A DNA stretch of 64,000 bases from an uncultured Clostridia bacterium. Its GTDB lineage: Bacteria > Bacillota > Clostridia > Saccharofermentanales > Saccharofermentanaceae. The translations under genes and the position numbers were made by a program. The notes beneath the pieces were generated by a model. That model was not told the origin of the DNA. It made no database searches and saw nothing but the letters and a program-made list of their open reading frames with translations. Of the stretch, positions 15,510 through 23,944 are shown piece after piece. Location: NCBI GenBank assembly GCA_937876985.1, contig CALEFT010000008.1, forward strand, positions 15,426-79,425, written 5' to 3'. Each line of letters begins with the position of its first letter. The first letter of the stretch is position 1.

Positions 15510-16592
15510 ATGCCCGATAAGAATTGGCAATTTGAACTTGAAGAATATATAAGGCAGGGCGAACCTGACAGAGCCGAAAAAAGTGAAGCTTGGCTAACGG
15601 CTATCGGTCTGCAGGCGGTTGACGGGCTTAATACGTCTGAATATTTGCTGGACACTGCAAAGGATCACATCGAGGGTAGAATTTCCATTGATGAGGCTCA
15701 AAAGCGTATTTACAGTTATTACGAGCAGAGAGCCACCCGCACCGAGGTTGAGGACAACACCAAAGAAGCGGATATTGTATCCGCAAGAATAACTAAGCTT
15801 TTGGGCGAAAAAGCATTTCAGTTCTCTCCTGCCGAGTTGATCACTATTCACCGCAGATTGTTTGAGGGTGTGTTCGACCACGCTGGCAAGATTCGTCAGT
15901 ATAACATTTCCAAAAAGGAGTGGATACTGAACGGCGAAACGGTTATCTACGCCGACTTCAACAGCATCAGGGACACCTTGGATTATGACTTTGCCACCGA
16001 AAAGAATTTCTCTTATGAAGGACTGTCGGTTGAAGCATCGGTAAAGCACCTTGCAAAATTCGCATCGGACATTTGGCAGATTCATCCCTTCGGCGAGGGC
16101 AACACAAGAGCCACCGCCGTATTTATGATTAAATATATGAAAACCTTTGGATTCCGTGTCAATAACGATGCGTTCCGTGAAAACTCTTGGTATTTCCGCA
16201 ATGCGTTGGTTCGCGCAAACTACAACGATTTGCAAAAAGGCATTCATTCCACCACAAAGTTTTTGGAATTGTTTTTCGCAAATCTTCTACTCGGAACAAA
16301 TCACGAGCTGAAGAACCGCTATATGCACGTTGATTTTGTGGATGAACGCACTTCCCAAAGTATCAATTCTAAAGTTTCAAAGTATCAATTTGATACTTTA
16401 GACTGTACTTTAGAAGAACTTGCGGTTTTAGAATTGGTTGCAAAGAATCCGACGATTAAACAGCAAGAGCTTGTAGAAGCTACCGGAAAATCGATTGCAA
16501 CCATCAAGCGAATTATGAAATCGCTGCAGGATAAAAACTATATCCGCCGTGAAAGCGGCAAACGCTACGGCAAATGGGAGTTATTAGTATAA
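15510..16592 (+). CDS. Fic-domain protein with C-terminal winged helix
   Basis: The 360-residue protein has an N-terminal helical region (DUF4172-like, 1-100), a Fic core and a C-terminal winged-helix segment (about 300-358, LEELAVLELVAKNPTIKQQE...). The Fic motif reads HPFGEGNTRA near residue 192, close to the canonical HPFx(D/E)GN(G/K)R; Thr replaces the usual Gly/Lys before Arg. Fic enzymes transfer AMP or other phosphate-containing groups to proteins and often act as toxins. Upstream, TEVEDN in the N-terminal region resembles the inhibitory (S/T)xxxE(G/N) motif with Asp in place of Glu. An AGAGG site precedes the ATG. The winged helix suggests DNA binding and self-regulation, which is inference. 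Confidence 0.88.
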   Translation: MPDKNWQFELEEYIRQGEPDRAEKSEAWLTAIGLQAVDGLNTSEYLLDTAKDHIEGRISIDEAQKRIYSYYEQRATRTEVEDNTKEADIVSARITKLLGEKAFQFSPAELITIHRRLFEGVFDHAGKIRQYNISKKEWILNGETVIYADFNSIRDTLDYDFATEKNFSYEGLSVEASVKHLAKFASDIWQIHPFGEGNTRATAVFMIKYMKTFGFRVNNDAFRENSWYFRNALVRANYNDLQKGIHSTTKFLELFFANLLLGTNHELKNRYMHVDFVDERTSQSINSKVSKYQFDTLDCTLEELAVLELVAKNPTIKQQELVEATGKSIATIKRIMKSLQDKNYIRRESGKRYGKWELLV

Positions 16593-16662
16593 TACATTTG
16601 CCGCAGTGCTACGAGAGATATGCGATGATAAGGGCAGAAGAACTATAAACGGGAGAGGTTTT

Positions 16663-17952
16663 ATGATAGTACATGCTTTCGTGCAGTGTGATTACTGTAA
16701 AAAGAAAATATTGCTTCGTTTCCAAATGGGATATTTTGATATTCCGTTTAATATTTGTTGCCCCAATTGTGGAGTGCATATAAATGGCACAAAAAGAATC
16801 GTCAATGGCCACGATACAACAATAAACAATGCTTCCGTTGTTGATGAAGATTGGGAAGGTTTGGATTACTATTCTGATTTTTCGGTAGAGCTTCCACACG
16901 CTAAAACAACTCGGTTTGAATCACTTGACAGTTTGATGAAAACAAAATTCAGTCCATTTATGTTGACTGCCTCTTTATATGAAAACGATAAGTATTTTGA
17001 GCTAGTCAAACGCATGAAAGACTTCCTATCGTTCAGATCTTCGTATTGGCAAAAACTTACTCCTTTATATGATTTGTTCTTTAATAAAAAAATAGAGTTG
17101 ACGAAAGAACATTTCTTGAAAATATCTTCAAGATTTGATGTAAAAAACGAGCTTGATGCTTTAATGGCTTTACATCAAACCACCGTTCTCGGGATGAATA
17201 CTATTCTACCGAATGGAACACTTGGTCAATTCACTGATGCATCCAAAAGAATAAACACACCGAGTACGTTAATCAAAATGGATGCCCTTATTGATTCTTT
17301 AGGAAAAGAATATTTTAATTCGGTGTGTAAACGATTAGTGAAAATCTTTGATCGGTGGATAACAAATTTTGAAAAATATATCCCTGCAACAATGCTCGTG
17401 TTAGGAAATGCCACCGAAAAATTTGATAAAAATACATTCGGAATTGCCACCACAAGCGTTGACGATATGTTGGATTTTTATGCGGATAGTTATGAACTTA
17501 TTCTTGACTATATTGATGTAGCAATTGGTTTAAACAACATAGTTGTTCGAGATGATCACAATGCATTCCCCACAAACACAATCCGTGTAAATAAAAAGAC
17601 ACCCTGTGTCGGCAATTTTGAGGACTATCGTGAGATTGTAAAATCATCTCGACTCAATTTGTTAGTGGATAGTGAGCCCTTCAGCAAGGTAATACCTTTG
17701 AATCGGAATGTCCGGAATGCAATTGCACACTTTAACTACGAGTTTGATGCCGGAACTCAGAAGATTACATTTAGTGACAAGTACAAGGGTAATGACAATA
17801 CAATCGAGTTATACTTGATCGAACTTGCCATTTTGTGTTATGAAAATATAAGCATTTTGGTGTATTTGGATGAATTGTTGTATTCGCTCCGAAAAATACA
17901 ATATACGAAAATGGGAATGTTCCCCAATATTAATAAGCCAAAGCAAGAATAG
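16663..17952 (+). CDS. Zinc-ribbon protein with HEPN-like RNase motif (unknown family)
   Basis: ATG 16663 has a GGAGAGG site; upstream in-frame codons lack one. The 429-residue protein opens with a zinc ribbon (CDYC at 9-12 and CCPNC at 32-36). A mainly helical body follows, and a C-terminal segment contains RNAIAH (residues 351-356), matching the Rx4-6H signature of HEPN ribonucleases, in the context VRNAIAHFNYEFD. I do not recognise a named family. Its place just after a Fic gene and 43 bases before the type III methyltransferase suggests a toxin or accessory of the defence cluster. Function as an RNase is inferred only from this motif. Confidence 0.65.
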   Translation: MIVHAFVQCDYCKKKILLRFQMGYFDIPFNICCPNCGVHINGTKRIVNGHDTTINNASVVDEDWEGLDYYSDFSVELPHAKTTRFESLDSLMKTKFSPFMLTASLYENDKYFELVKRMKDFLSFRSSYWQKLTPLYDLFFNKKIELTKEHFLKISSRFDVKNELDALMALHQTTVLGMNTILPNGTLGQFTDASKRINTPSTLIKMDALIDSLGKEYFNSVCKRLVKIFDRWITNFEKYIPATMLVLGNATEKFDKNTFGIATTSVDDMLDFYADSYELILDYIDVAIGLNNIVVRDDHNAFPTNTIRVNKKTPCVGNFEDYREIVKSSRLNLLVDSEPFSKVIPLNRNVRNAIAHFNYEFDAGTQKITFSDKYKGNDNTIELYLIELAILCYENISILVYLDELLYSLRKIQYTKMGMFPNINKPKQE

Positions 17953-17995
17953 AAATCATAACGGTTTATAATTTTTGAAAAACGGAGGAAAACAA

Positions 17996-20614
17996 ATGAA
18001 TTCATTTGATCCATATAAATTCAATAATTCTGCATTAGATGCTCTGCGACATTTAAAAGAAAATAGTGCATTATCCGCCATTCGCGAACTGCAAGTATCG
18101 AGCGCCGTTACTGCTACACTAAAATTGGAAACGACGGGAGCTTTTGCGGCTGTAAGAGAACTTCAAAATACCCTTAATGCAGTAAAATCATCTATGGGAG
18201 GTGCAACCGCAGCTCTTGAAGAATACCGAAAGATTGTTGCGCCTATTTCGGAATCTGTTAAAGCAATGAATATTGCTTATGCTCCTATTTTTGAACAAAC
18301 AAGGGCTTTTGACTCTTTGAATATTAAAAGCCTTATAGCGGGATTGCAAACAAGTTCCGCCGCAATGAGTGCTATATCGGGATTGAATCTTTCGGAAATA
18401 GCGAGTATTATTGATGCTTTGCCAAAGTACGACTTCTTATCCAATATGGTTTCGGATGATTTCTCTGTTGCTGAAGCCGAAGAATTATACGAAAACGGCG
18501 AAATTACCCAAAACGATATCAATGAAGAAATTTCAGAGATCGTAAGCAAAAAGCAGTTTTCGCCAAAAGCAGAATGGGATAAGTTCAAGAAAAGCAAGTG
18601 GTTTCTTGCCATTAAAATCTTAATAATTTTGATTATGTTTATATGCAATCCTGTCACCGATTATGCTACTGATAAGGCACTTGACACGTTGGGCATTAAC
18701 GAGTTTTGGGAGAATTCTGGCGTATACGATTTAATAGATTCAATCTTTGGAGAAGGCGAAAATAGTACAGTGTCTGAGACAGAAGCCAAGGAAACTGTTG
18801 ATAAAACTAAAACAGGTAACGTATCAAAACAGAGGCGTGAAGATTTACTTGCCAAAATCAAAGAAATACGCACCTTTATTTCTGCTGCACCGCAGGATAA
18901 AAACACGGGTAATCTTTTGTCATACCTTTCCGATCTTGAAAAGGATGTAAACGGTAAAAAATACGGTCTTGTGTTTGAGGAACACCGTGAGGATATTAAC
19001 GAAGTACTTGCCACCCACACTCCCGTTCTAACCGAACAGAGTGACCTCTTTATTGCCAACGGCGGCGAAATGAACTTTCTTATCGAGGGGGACAACCTTG
19101 CTTCGTTGCAGTTGCTCGAAAAGACACACAAGGGCAAAATTGACCTTATCTACATAGATCCGCCGTATAATACGGGTAGCAAAGATTTTATCTACGATGA
19201 TGCTTTTATAGATAAAACCGACCTTTTTAGTCACAGCAAATGGCTTTCTTTTATGGAATGTAGGTTGAAAATTGCTCGTCGGCTTTTAAGTGAAAATGGT
19301 TCTATCTTTATTTCGATTGATGATAACGAACAAGCACCCTTAAAACTTTTATGTGATGATATTTTCGGAGAAGAATACTTTGTTTCCGATGTTTCTTGGC
19401 AGAGAGCATATTCTCCTCGTAATGACTCTAAAGGAATTAGTAGTGAAAAAGAGCATATTTTAGTTTATAGCCGTTCTCTTGGGTGGAGTCCGAATAAACT
19501 ACCTCGAACTGAAAAAATGAACTCAAAATATAAAAACCCTGATGGTGATGATCGTTTGTGGCGAACAAGCGATGCTTTTGCTCCGAGTGCTGCAACGCAC
19601 CAAGGAATGGTTTATGCAATTCAACACCCATTCACTGGCAAACTCATTTATCCATACAATGGTGCGTGTTGGCCGCTTAGACAAAGTGATATGCTGAGTG
19701 CTATGCAAGAGTGGGGAGAATATGAGTTAAAAGATTTAAACGATGCAAAAGAACGAGCTGCTGTATGTGGTATAAGTCCCGACGATGTTCGTGAGGGTGT
19801 TATGGGCATAGTTCTCGTTCAACCCATTAAAATAGCGTCAAAACACGCACAAGAAATCTATGATAGAGGCAAATGGCCTCGTTTCTTCTTTACTAACAAA
19901 GGCAAGGGCGGTATTGCTCGAAAAACATATTTAGACTCAACTGATGGACGTGTGGTAACTAACTTATGGCCTTATGAAGAAACGGGACATACAGATGAAG
20001 CAAAAAAAGAATTAAAAGCCGTATTTGGTGGAGAAAAACCGTTTGATACACCAAAGCCAACTCGCTTGATGGATAGAATTATCCATATAGCGACGGAGCC
20101 AAACGCTACTGTTTTAGATTTCTTTGCTGGTAGTGGTACTCTTGGACACGCCGTTCTAAAATACAACGCAAGTAACAAGGGGAGCAATCGCCGTTTTATT
20201 CTTTGCACTAATAATGAAAACAACATCTGCCGTGAAGTTACATACGAGCGTATCAAGCGTGTAATTGACAAAGAAGGTTACGAAGCTTCACTTAAGTATT
20301 ACAAGGTGGAGTATATCCCCGTCAGTGAGCGTATGTATTACGAATATGCGGACGAACTGCTCTGCCATATCCGTGAACTCGTTGAGCTTGAAAATGGTGT
20401 GAACTTTACGGGCAATGCTGAAATTGGCATTGTTCTGACTGAAGAAGAACTTGATGAATTTATCGCAAATACTGACGCCTTTGCAAAGTGCCGCAAACTG
20501 TATATGGGACACGATCTTTTACCAAGTGACGAACAGGAACAAATTTTGCGTATGCATGGTGTTGAGATTAGCATCATTCCCGATTACTATTACAGAGATT
20601 TACAGGAGGGTTAA
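17996..20614 (+). CDS. mod: Type III DNA methyltransferase (Mod) with N-terminal transmembrane fusion
   Basis: ATG 17996 is eight bases after GGAGG and gives 872 residues. Residues ~277-872 are a beta-class adenine methyltransferase of type III Mod type: LEGDNLASL-like entry, DPPYNTG at 388-394, SIFISIDDNE, then the SAM-binding LDFFAGSGT at 707-715. Residues 1-276 are not part of normal Mod. They form amphipathic Ala/Leu helices (SALDALRHLK, AIRELQ, AAVRELQ) followed by a single hydrophobic segment at about 202-218 (WFLAIKILIILIMFI), then a linker. Normal Mod sequence begins at KQRREDLLAKIKE. The frame is continuous, so this is a true fusion. It should methylate the host at the site cut by Res and appears tethered to the membrane. 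Confidence 0.88.
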   Translation: MNSFDPYKFNNSALDALRHLKENSALSAIRELQVSSAVTATLKLETTGAFAAVRELQNTLNAVKSSMGGATAALEEYRKIVAPISESVKAMNIAYAPIFEQTRAFDSLNIKSLIAGLQTSSAAMSAISGLNLSEIASIIDALPKYDFLSNMVSDDFSVAEAEELYENGEITQNDINEEISEIVSKKQFSPKAEWDKFKKSKWFLAIKILIILIMFICNPVTDYATDKALDTLGINEFWENSGVYDLIDSIFGEGENSTVSETEAKETVDKTKTGNVSKQRREDLLAKIKEIRTFISAAPQDKNTGNLLSYLSDLEKDVNGKKYGLVFEEHREDINEVLATHTPVLTEQSDLFIANGGEMNFLIEGDNLASLQLLEKTHKGKIDLIYIDPPYNTGSKDFIYDDAFIDKTDLFSHSKWLSFMECRLKIARRLLSENGSIFISIDDNEQAPLKLLCDDIFGEEYFVSDVSWQRAYSPRNDSKGISSEKEHILVYSRSLGWSPNKLPRTEKMNSKYKNPDGDDRLWRTSDAFAPSAATHQGMVYAIQHPFTGKLIYPYNGACWPLRQSDMLSAMQEWGEYELKDLNDAKERAAVCGISPDDVREGVMGIVLVQPIKIASKHAQEIYDRGKWPRFFFTNKGKGGIARKTYLDSTDGRVVTNLWPYEETGHTDEAKKELKAVFGGEKPFDTPKPTRLMDRIIHIATEPNATVLDFFAGSGTLGHAVLKYNASNKGSNRRFILCTNNENNICREVTYERIKRVIDKEGYEASLKYYKVEYIPVSERMYYEYADELLCHIRELVELENGVNFTGNAEIGIVLTEEELDEFIANTDAFAKCRKLYMGHDLLPSDEQEQILRMHGVEISIIPDYYYRDLQEG

Positions 20615-20618
20615 TATA

Positions 20619-21053
20619 ATGGTTGAATTCATAAAAACTTTATTGATAGCATGCATCCCTTCTGTTATAGCAGGTGTTGGTACATATTTAGTCGCCAAGA
20701 AAAATGCTTCCTCTCAAATCAAAATAGTTAAGGAACAAAATAGGCATGATTTGGACAAGCTAATGGAACAACACAAGATTGATATTGAAAATCTCAAAGA
20801 GGCTCATAAACTTGAGATGGAATCTAAGGAACAAGATCACAAAAACAAATTAGAGCTACAACAGAAGGAGTTTGAAAACAGTTTGCTCCGGCAACAAAAA
20901 GAAGGCGAAAATGCCATAACTGCCGAAGCCATTAAAAACGTTTTTGGTATGCTAGGAAGCGCAATGACTACAGCTATGGATACTCCGGAAGGGAAACAGT
21001 TATTGGGTAAATCCTTGAGAAAATCTCAAGAAAAAACAAAACAGGAGGGCTAA
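20619..21053 (+). CDS. Small membrane coiled-coil protein between mod and res
   Basis: The 144-residue protein starts at ATG 20619, after AGGAGGG and four bases beyond the mod stop. Residues 4-26 form one hydrophobic helix (FIKTLLIACIPSVIAGVGTYLV). Residues 30-105 are a highly charged coiled coil (KEQNRHDLDKLMEQHK..., KLELQQKEFE). The C-terminus (110-144) contains VFGMLGSAMTTAMDTPEGKQLL. No family is recognised. Its position inside the type III R-M operon and its membrane anchor, shared with the Mod N-terminus, suggest a tether or regulator of the restriction complex; this is inference. Confidence 0.75.
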   Translation: MVEFIKTLLIACIPSVIAGVGTYLVAKKNASSQIKIVKEQNRHDLDKLMEQHKIDIENLKEAHKLEMESKEQDHKNKLELQQKEFENSLLRQQKEGENAITAEAIKNVFGMLGSAMTTAMDTPEGKQLLGKSLRKSQEKTKQEG

Positions 21054-21058
21054 AAAAC

Positions 21059-23245
21059 ATGGAATTAAAAGAATTTCAGCTTGCGGCGGTAAAATCGTTG
21101 TTTGAGGCTATGGACAAGCCCGCACGTGATATTATCCTCAAAAGCCCTACTGGCAGTGGCAAAACCATTATTCTGACCTATTTTATGCACCAATACATAC
21201 AATCTTTCCCGAAAACCGTCTTTGTATGGCTTACGCCCGGCAAGGGCAATCTTGTGGAACAGAGCAAGGCGAAAATGGACAAATACATCCATTCTTCGCA
21301 GACAAAACTGCTCTCTGATGTTATGACAGCGGGTTTTGAGGAAAATGATAGTTGCTTTATAAATTGGGAGAAACTGACGAAAAAAGGCAACAACGCTCTT
21401 AAAGACAGTGAATGCACCAACTTTTTAGAGCATATTCAAAACGCTCTCAATGACGGCATCCACTTTGTAATTATCGTGGACGAGAGCCATCAAAACAATA
21501 CAATCAAAGCAGATGAGATTATTCAGTATTTCCATACCGATAAAATTATTCGTTGCTCTGCAACTCCGAAAGGTATTGCAAAGGCGGAGATTATCGAAAT
21601 TCCTGAAGAGGAAGTTATCGCTGCAGGACTTATTAAAAAATTACTTGTCATTAATCAAGATTTCCCCCAGACTGTAAAAACAGAAAATCAAACATCTTAT
21701 CTTCTTGAAAAAGCGCTATTAAAACAGCGCGAGATTCGTGCAACATTTTTGCAGAAAGGAACAGATATTAATCCTTTAATTGTCGTTCAGATTCCTAATA
21801 AGTCTGAAACGCTGCAAGACAGTGTAGAACGCTATCTTGAATCGCAAGGAATTACTTGTGAAAATGGTCAACTTGCAGTGTGGCTTTCCGATAGGCACGA
21901 GAATTTAGAAGAAATTGAAGAAGCTAATGCAACATCTTCAGTTGTCATTATCAAACAGGCTGTCGCAACTGGTTGGGACTGTCCAAGAGCGCATATCCTT
22001 GTTAAACTACGTGACAATATGGACGAAACCTTTGAAATACAAACTATAGGTCGAATTCGCCGTATGCCTGAAGCAAAGCACTACGAGAATGATCTACTTG
22101 ACAGTTGCTATCTTTACACCCTTGACGAAAAATTTACTGCAGGTGTTAAGATGGCACTGGATAAAGGCGCATTAAATGCTTGTACCTTGTTTTTGAAAAA
22201 TGAACATAAAATTGTTTCGCTTACATCTCAGAAGCGTACAATGGTTACTTCCACTCGCAATCCCCAAAAAGCTTTACAAGCGATTGCAATGTATGCAGTA
22301 AAGGAATACGGTGTTGGTGGAAACAAAACCACAAACAAAACACGTTTACAAGCAGAGGGATACGTATTTAGCGAAGATATCATTAGACACACCGTTTCCG
22401 GCGAAACAACAACACTTGAATTTGATTCTTCTGATATGAACTCAATTTCTGTTACTGAAAAACTAAGCACAAGTAAACACGGACGAGATTATCATCAAAA
22501 AATAGGTAAAATCGGCTTAGAAATCGGTATGGCGTATTCTTTTATGAATACCATTATCCGTAAACTCTTTGATAAAAACTTCAATTATAGCCGTAAAATC
22601 CTTGCACTTGAACCGAGAGAAGTCTATGCTTTTGTACTCAATAATTCAGATCGTTTGAAACACTTTATCCGTGAAGCTATGGCATATGAACTTGCACAGC
22701 TCCAGTTGGATGTCAAATCCATATCCGAAAACGAATTTCGGATTCCTCAATCCTGTCTGTTTACATACAATGGAGATTTAAAAACACAAATTGAATACAA
22801 GAAGAATGTTTATCAGGGATATTTATCTTCTGCTGCACCACGCTCCACTCCGGAACTTAAGTTTGAGAAATTCTGTGAGCGTTCTGAAAAGGTTGAGTGG
22901 TGGTATAAAAACGGAGATAAAGGTAATGAGTACCTTTCTATCGTTTATACTGATAACTCCGAAAAGCAAAAGTTGTTTTATCCCGACTATATCATCTGTG
23001 TGGATGGAGAATTGTGGATAATTGAAACCAAAGGTGGATTTGATCGCAGTGGTAATAGCCAAGATATTGATAAATATACTGCAAAGAAATTTGGCGTGCT
23101 TAAAGCATATCTTGAAAAGTATGGCCTAAAGGGCGGAATCGTTCGTAATGATGACAGTACCGATGAACTCTGTATTTGTATGGAGAATTATTCTGACGAT
23201 ATACAGAGTGATGATTGGAAACTCCTTGAAGAAACATTAAAGTGA
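21059..23245 (+). CDS. res: Type III restriction endonuclease Res subunit
   Basis: The 728-residue protein has an SF2 helicase core with Walker A SPTGSGKT (29-36), DESH at 141-144, SATP at 167-170 and motif VI QTIGRIRR at 328-335. The C-terminal PD-(D/E)xK nuclease is visible as YPDYIICVDGELWIIETKGG, with D643, E656 and K658. With Mod it cleaves unmodified DNA after ATP-dependent communication between sites. It is shorter than classical Res proteins such as EcoP15I (about 970). GGAGGG precedes the ATG, six bases after the coiled-coil gene. Together with mod this is a complete type III system. Confidence 0.92.
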   Translation: MELKEFQLAAVKSLFEAMDKPARDIILKSPTGSGKTIILTYFMHQYIQSFPKTVFVWLTPGKGNLVEQSKAKMDKYIHSSQTKLLSDVMTAGFEENDSCFINWEKLTKKGNNALKDSECTNFLEHIQNALNDGIHFVIIVDESHQNNTIKADEIIQYFHTDKIIRCSATPKGIAKAEIIEIPEEEVIAAGLIKKLLVINQDFPQTVKTENQTSYLLEKALLKQREIRATFLQKGTDINPLIVVQIPNKSETLQDSVERYLESQGITCENGQLAVWLSDRHENLEEIEEANATSSVVIIKQAVATGWDCPRAHILVKLRDNMDETFEIQTIGRIRRMPEAKHYENDLLDSCYLYTLDEKFTAGVKMALDKGALNACTLFLKNEHKIVSLTSQKRTMVTSTRNPQKALQAIAMYAVKEYGVGGNKTTNKTRLQAEGYVFSEDIIRHTVSGETTTLEFDSSDMNSISVTEKLSTSKHGRDYHQKIGKIGLEIGMAYSFMNTIIRKLFDKNFNYSRKILALEPREVYAFVLNNSDRLKHFIREAMAYELAQLQLDVKSISENEFRIPQSCLFTYNGDLKTQIEYKKNVYQGYLSSAAPRSTPELKFEKFCERSEKVEWWYKNGDKGNEYLSIVYTDNSEKQKLFYPDYIICVDGELWIIETKGGFDRSGNSQDIDKYTAKKFGVLKAYLEKYGLKGGIVRNDDSTDELCICMENYSDDIQSDDWKLLEETLK

Positions 23246-23254
23246 GGACGTAGT

Positions 23255-23944
23255 ATGAAAATTCTTGAGCACAGGCATTTAAGTGATTTGAGTCCTGCAA
23301 AGGTTCAATTTATAAGAATAGACCCTGAAGACATCTCTGTGACTTTAGCAGAGATACTCAAGGTTTTGATGGATATATCTTGGCTCAAGAATTTTGACGA
23401 GGAATACGAGAGAGTAGCATTTGCATCTAAAGCCAATAAAACGATTGATGATATCAAAGACAAATTTAGTAAATGTTCAAGTGATAAGGTAACAAGTAGC
23501 GCAGGTGAATATATCGTTTCCGAATTAGCACGTGAGGCTTTAATTAATCAACTGGCATATTTAGATATACCCCTTGCCGAATTGCTTGGCAAGAAAAAGT
23601 CAGGAAATCCGGGGTTTGATTTTCATAGTGCAAATTTAACTACTGATACCGTTATTTTTGGTGAAGCTAAATATGTTGCTACCACGAGTGCATATTCAAC
23701 TGCATTACCACAAATCGAAAAATTCATTCGAGATAAAAAGGATATTGAAGATCTCCCTGATTTAACACCATTTTGTTCATCTAATGCATTGAATCGTGCG
23801 TATAGAGGACAAAAGGGATTTGCGGTTGCATTTTCAGCAAAAAGCACTTCATCGGATAGTCTTATTACCACGATAAAATCACGTTCGGATTTCAAATCAT
23901 TGTTGTGCTATGAAGAAATCATTTTAGTGGCGGTGAATATATGA
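23255..23944 (+). CDS. hamA: Hachiman nuclease HamA (DUF1837)
   Basis: The 229-residue protein matches the HamA/DUF1837 pattern. An N-terminal helical region is followed by a PD-(D/E)xK centre, GNPGFDFHS (D122) then VIFGEAKY (E137, K139), with the typical AYSTALPQIEKFI helix and a C-terminal strand. In Hachiman systems HamA is the DNA-cutting effector held inactive by HamB. GAGG lies before the ATG, nine bases after res, and the stop overlaps the hamB start by four bases (ATGA). That tight coupling and the helicase next door make the identification firm. Confidence 0.88.
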   Translation: MKILEHRHLSDLSPAKVQFIRIDPEDISVTLAEILKVLMDISWLKNFDEEYERVAFASKANKTIDDIKDKFSKCSSDKVTSSAGEYIVSELAREALINQLAYLDIPLAELLGKKKSGNPGFDFHSANLTTDTVIFGEAKYVATTSAYSTALPQIEKFIRDKKDIEDLPDLTPFCSSNALNRAYRGQKGFAVAFSAKSTSSDSLITTIKSRSDFKSLLCYEEIILVAVNI

